Source of the DNA: Sulfitobacter mediterraneus
GTDB lineage: Bacteria; Pseudomonadota; Alphaproteobacteria; Rhodobacterales; Rhodobacteraceae
Reading direction: 5' to 3'
NCBI RefSeq assembly: GCF_003054325.1
Contig: NZ_QBKU01000006.1
Location: 62,001-126,000 of the forward strand
DNA: 64,000 nt
Below, piece by piece: positions 61,374 through 64,000 of the stretch; positions within the stretch are counted from its first letter, which is position 1; each line of letters begins with the position of its first letter. The position numbers and the translations under genes are program-made. The notes under the pieces were generated by a model. It was not told where the DNA came from, made no database searches, and saw only the letters and a program-made list of their open reading frames with translations.

Positions 61374-61816
61374 GTCAGTCGTTCCTTAGGGACCCGTTTG
61401 AATACGCCGGTGGAGCTGGCGATAAGGCGGCCATCTTCGTCGACCAGATCGGCGGCGATATACAGAATGCTGCGCCCGCCCCCCGTGACGCGGCCCGTCG
61501 CCGTGACCCGCTTGCCAATGCCAACCGGCGCGACAAATTGGGTTGTCAGGGTCACGGTGAGAAATGGCGCTTTGCCTGTGGCGTCCACCGTCAGTGATCC
61601 GGTGGTGCCGCTGGCGTTGTCCAAGATCGCGGTTGCGATGCCGCCATGCAGCACCCCGTGGCGGTTGGTGTGTTGCGGCCCGATATCAAGCCAGCACCGC
61701 CCCTGTCCGTTTTGCCCGCCCACATCCACGACATAACCGATCAGCGTTTGCGTGCCGGTTTCGTCGCGGATCAGGTGATCGTTATCAGGCGGCGACAAGG
61801 GCAATGAACCGTTCAA
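61370..61816 (-). CDS. PaaI-like hotdog thioesterase
   Basis: This is a hotdog-fold protein of about 148 residues. It has NRHGVLHGGIATAILDNASG (the HGG loop with the active-site Asp) and APFLTVTLTTQFVAPVGIG. It hydrolyses acyl-CoA, probably to release CoA from stalled intermediates. The start is uncertain: the only ATG (61885) would overlap the upstream gene by about 100 bases, so I propose a TTG at 61816, with 61804 or 61798 as alternatives. None has a clear ribosome site. Confidence 0.78.
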   Translation of the reverse strand: MNGSLPLSPPDNDHLIRDETGTQTLIGYVVDVGGQNGQGRCWLDIGPQHTNRHGVLHGGIATAILDNASGTTGSLTVDATGKAPFLTVTLTTQFVAPVGIGKRVTATGRVTGGGRSILYIAADLVDEDGRLIASSTGVFKRVPKERLT

Positions 61817-62918
61817 GATGATGGTCCGTATCGCCAAAGCGGTGATCGGCCATGGTGATCCGCTTGGCGATATGAGCCAGTTCATATTCCTGCGTCATCG
61901 CGATGCCGCCGTGCATCTGGATGCTTTCTTCGGCAACCAGACGACCGGCGCGTCCCATGAGGTTCTTGGTGGAGGACACGTTGATTTCGCGCAGTTTGCG
62001 GTCTTCCTCAAGATGGCCCGCGGCGTTGATCACCGCAGAGCGGGCTTGCTCCATCTCGATCAGCAGGTCAGAGAACCGATGGGCCAGTGCCTGAAAGGTG
62101 CCGATGGGGCGACCAAACTGTTTGCGGGTACCGAGGTAGTCGCGGGTCAGTTCTGTCGCAGTTTCCATCGCACCCAGCGTTTCGGCGCATTGTGCGACGC
62201 TGGCTGCGGCCATCCGCGCTTCGATCGCGGCGAAAGCACTGCCTGCCTCGCCCAGACGGTCTGCGGCGGTCAGCTGCACATTGTCGAGCATCACTTCGGC
62301 AGCACGGCCACCAGCCAGCAAGGCGTAGCCTTGGATGGTGAGACCTTTGGCATCCGAGGGCACAAGGAACAGCGAGATACCCGCCTCGTCATCCACCGCG
62401 CCGCTTTCGCGGGCCGAGACCACCAGATAATCGGCAGCTTCGGCGTTGGCGACGACGGCCTTGTGACCGTTCAGCACGATGGCATCGCCATCGGTTTTGG
62501 CGGTGGTTTGCACACGGTTCAGGTCGTAACGGCTGGAGGGTTCACCATGGGCGAAGGCCATATGCAGCCCGCCGCCGATCAGGGTTTCGACATGCGCCTG
62601 CTGCGCCTCGTTGCCGAGATCCGCCAGCAAGCCGCCCGCCAGAACAGCACTGTCCAAGACCGGTTCTACCACGCCAGCGCGGCCCAGTTCTTCAAACACC
62701 ACGGCCAGATCAAAGCCCTTGCCGCCAAAGCCGCCTTGTTCTTCGGTGAAAAGCGCGCCGATGACGCCCAGTTCGGCCAGTTGCGCCCAGATGTCTGCGG
62801 ACATGCCGCTGTCGCTGTCGAGAATAGTGTTCCGTGTTGCGGTGTCATAGCGATCACGCAGGAACCGGCGCAGGGTGTCCTGCAACATTTGCCGTTCTTC
62901 GGTCAGGTCAAAATTCAT
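61785..62918 (-). CDS. Acyl-CoA dehydrogenase, subunit 1
   Basis: This 377-residue acyl-CoA dehydrogenase has MLQDTLRRFLRDRYD near the start, a FAD-binding middle domain with LNGHKAVVANAEAAD, and a helical C-terminal domain ending in AKRITMADHRFGDTDHHLERF. A matching dehydrogenase gene overlaps it upstream by four bases. Paired unequal acyl-CoA dehydrogenases often form heterocomplexes acting on bulky or ring-containing acyl-CoA. The substrate is not known. Confidence 0.9.
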   Translation of the reverse strand: MNFDLTEERQMLQDTLRRFLRDRYDTATRNTILDSDSGMSADIWAQLAELGVIGALFTEEQGGFGGKGFDLAVVFEELGRAGVVEPVLDSAVLAGGLLADLGNEAQQAHVETLIGGGLHMAFAHGEPSSRYDLNRVQTTAKTDGDAIVLNGHKAVVANAEAADYLVVSARESGAVDDEAGISLFLVPSDAKGLTIQGYALLAGGRAAEVMLDNVQLTAADRLGEAGSAFAAIEARMAAASVAQCAETLGAMETATELTRDYLGTRKQFGRPIGTFQALAHRFSDLLIEMEQARSAVINAAGHLEEDRKLREINVSSTKNLMGRAGRLVAEESIQMHGGIAMTQEYELAHIAKRITMADHRFGDTDHHLERFIALVAA

Positions 62919-64000
62919 GCGCCACCTCCCATCTTAACTTTGGCAATGATGCCACGTTGGATCTCGTTCGAGCCGCCAAAGATCGACAGCTTGCGATAGT
63001 TGAAATATTGCGCAGCCACCGGCCCCGCGTCATGAGGATCGGGCAAGCCCGCGTTGGATCCCTCGACCGCCTCTGAGGCGAACGGCATCGCATAGGCCCC
63101 CACCGCACGGCGGGCCAGATCGTTGATTTCTTGCCGGATGATGGTGCCTTTGACCTTGAGCATCGACGCCTCAACGCCCGGCGCGCTGCCGGCGGCGGCC
63201 TGCGAAATAATGCGCAGATTGGTGGTGGCCATTGCCATCAGATCAATCTCGACCTGCGCCATGCGCGCGGCAAAATGCGGGTTTTGCGCGAGGGGCTTAC
63301 CCCCTGCCATTTCGGCGCGGGCCACTCGTTTGACTGCTGCCAGACCGGCCTGAGAAAAGCCAACGCCAGCAATGTTGGTCCGTTCGTGGGTCAGCAGGTA
63401 TTTGGCGTAGGTCCAGCCCTTGTCCTGTTCGCCCACCAGATTTTCCACCGGCACTTCGACGTCTGTAAACCAGACCTCGTTGACCTCATGGGTGCCATCC
63501 AAAAGGATGATTGGGCGCACTTCGACGCCGGGTGTGTCCATGTCGATCAGCAGAAAGGAAATGCCCTCTTGCTGTTTGACGTCCTTGTTGGTGCGCACCA
63601 GACAGAAGATCATGTTGGCGTGCTGGCCAAGGGTCGTCCATGTCTTTTGCCCGTTCACCACATAATGGGTGCCCGCATCATTCAATACAGCCGTGGTTTT
63701 CAAAGACGCCAGATCAGACCCCGCGCCCGGTTCGGAATAGCCCTGACACCACCAGTCTTCGCCCGACAGAATGCGCGGCAGCCAATAGTCCTGCTGTTCC
63801 TTGGAGCCGAATTTTTGCAGCACCGGGGCCAGCATCGACAGGCCGAAGGGCACGATGCGCGGGGCGTTGGCGGCGGCGGCTTCTTCTTCGAAGATATGCC
63901 GCTGCACCGCGTTCCATTCCGCCCCGCCAAAGGAGGCGGGCCAGTTCGGCGCAAGCCAGCCCTGCTCGTTCAGGATCGCATGCCAGCGTTCCTGATTTTC
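62915..64000 (-). CDS. Acyl-CoA dehydrogenase, subunit 2 (5' end beyond window)
   Basis: This frame stays open to the right edge, so the N-terminal part is outside the window. The visible 361 residues begin at ENQERWHAILNEQGWLAPNWP and include GCQGYSEPGAGSDLASLKT-like FAD and substrate motifs (here WCQGYSEPGAGSD). VNGQKTWTT and YFNYRKLSIFGGSNEIQRGIIAK follow near the C-terminus. The ATG at 63907 is inside the conserved N-terminal domain and is not the start. It is coupled to the next dehydrogenase gene. Confidence 0.9.
   Translation of the reverse strand, partial: ENQERWHAILNEQGWLAPNWPASFGGAEWNAVQRHIFEEEAAAANAPRIVPFGLSMLAPVLQKFGSKEQQDYWLPRILSGEDWWCQGYSEPGAGSDLASLKTTAVLNDAGTHYVVNGQKTWTTLGQHANMIFCLVRTNKDVKQQEGISFLLIDMDTPGVEVRPIILLDGTHEVNEVWFTDVEVPVENLVGEQDKGWTYAKYLLTHERTNIAGVGFSQAGLAAVKRVARAEMAGGKPLAQNPHFAARMAQVEIDLMAMATTNLRIISQAAAGSAPGVEASMLKVKGTIIRQEINDLARRAVGAYAMPFASEAVEGSNAGLPDPHDAGPVAAQYFNYRKLSIFGGSNEIQRGIIAKVKMGGGA

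Noticed and set aside
1..64000. CRISPR arrays, tRNA/rRNA genes, insertion sequences or phage genes
   Set aside because: I looked for regular short repeats, cloverleaf-like sequences, transposase or integrase motifs and flanking duplications and found none that could be supported.

Overview
This 64 kb window looks like chromosomal DNA of a marine Roseobacter-group alphaproteobacterium (Rhodobacterales). The GC content is moderately high. TRAP transporters, Tat-exported binding proteins, many catabolic operons and a complete Kelly-Friedrich (Sox) thiosulfate-oxidation locus all fit that group. The proteins were recognised by reading motifs, not by database search. I see no tRNA, rRNA, insertion sequence, phage or CRISPR array.

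Layout. 1-2.8 kb: the end of a GH42 beta-galactosidase, then a persulfide-dioxygenase-like hydrolase, a DUF2892 membrane protein and a Crp/Fnr regulator, with overlapping palindromes in between. 2.9-11.7 kb: an RpiR regulator divergent from an operon of N-formylglutamate-amidohydrolase-like enzyme, TRAP transporter, glutamine-synthetase-like ligase, aldehyde dehydrogenase and Fe-alcohol dehydrogenase. I read this as a gamma-glutamylation route for an imported amine or amino alcohol. 11.7-19 kb: a small secreted protein, a 741-base non-coding stretch, then a GH18-like/CE4 deacetylase/GT2 fusion and a Tat-exported DUF3131 protein, probably a polysaccharide production and processing pair. 19-30.5 kb: an XRE-cupin regulator with a glyoxalase-bicupin protein, convergent with a tight seven-gene operon (hyuA, hyuB, FAD oxidase, HpcH/HpaI aldolase, aminotransferase, epimerase, SDR) led by a LysR gene.

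30.6-45.8 kb: the sox locus. soxS-soxR-soxT run rightward and soxV-W-X-Y-Z-A-B-C-D-E-F leftward, followed by a DUF302 gene and a second YeeE/YedE (SoxT-like) gene. SoxG/SoxH-like metallo-beta-lactamase-fold genes converge on this end. AT-rich dyads lie between soxV and soxS and between soxW and soxX, where the persulfide-sensing SoxR repressor would be expected to bind.

45.8-64 kb: a sulfatase, UDP-glucose dehydrogenase, glycerate kinase, class IV aminotransferase and a NitT/TauT-type ABC transporter. The transporter is divergent from a 1067-residue self-sufficient reductive dehalogenase fused to a flavin/2Fe-2S reductase. UDP-glucuronate epimerase and ribulose-phosphate epimerase genes follow. 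The window ends in an acyl-CoA degradation operon whose last gene runs off the edge. Two copies of a REP-like GC-rich element lie at about 51.2 and 59.0 kb.

The most unusual items are the fused reductive dehalogenase beside its own putative importer, the gamma-glutamylation operon, the three-domain polysaccharide synthase, and a SoxH-like protein whose metal-binding motif is degenerate.
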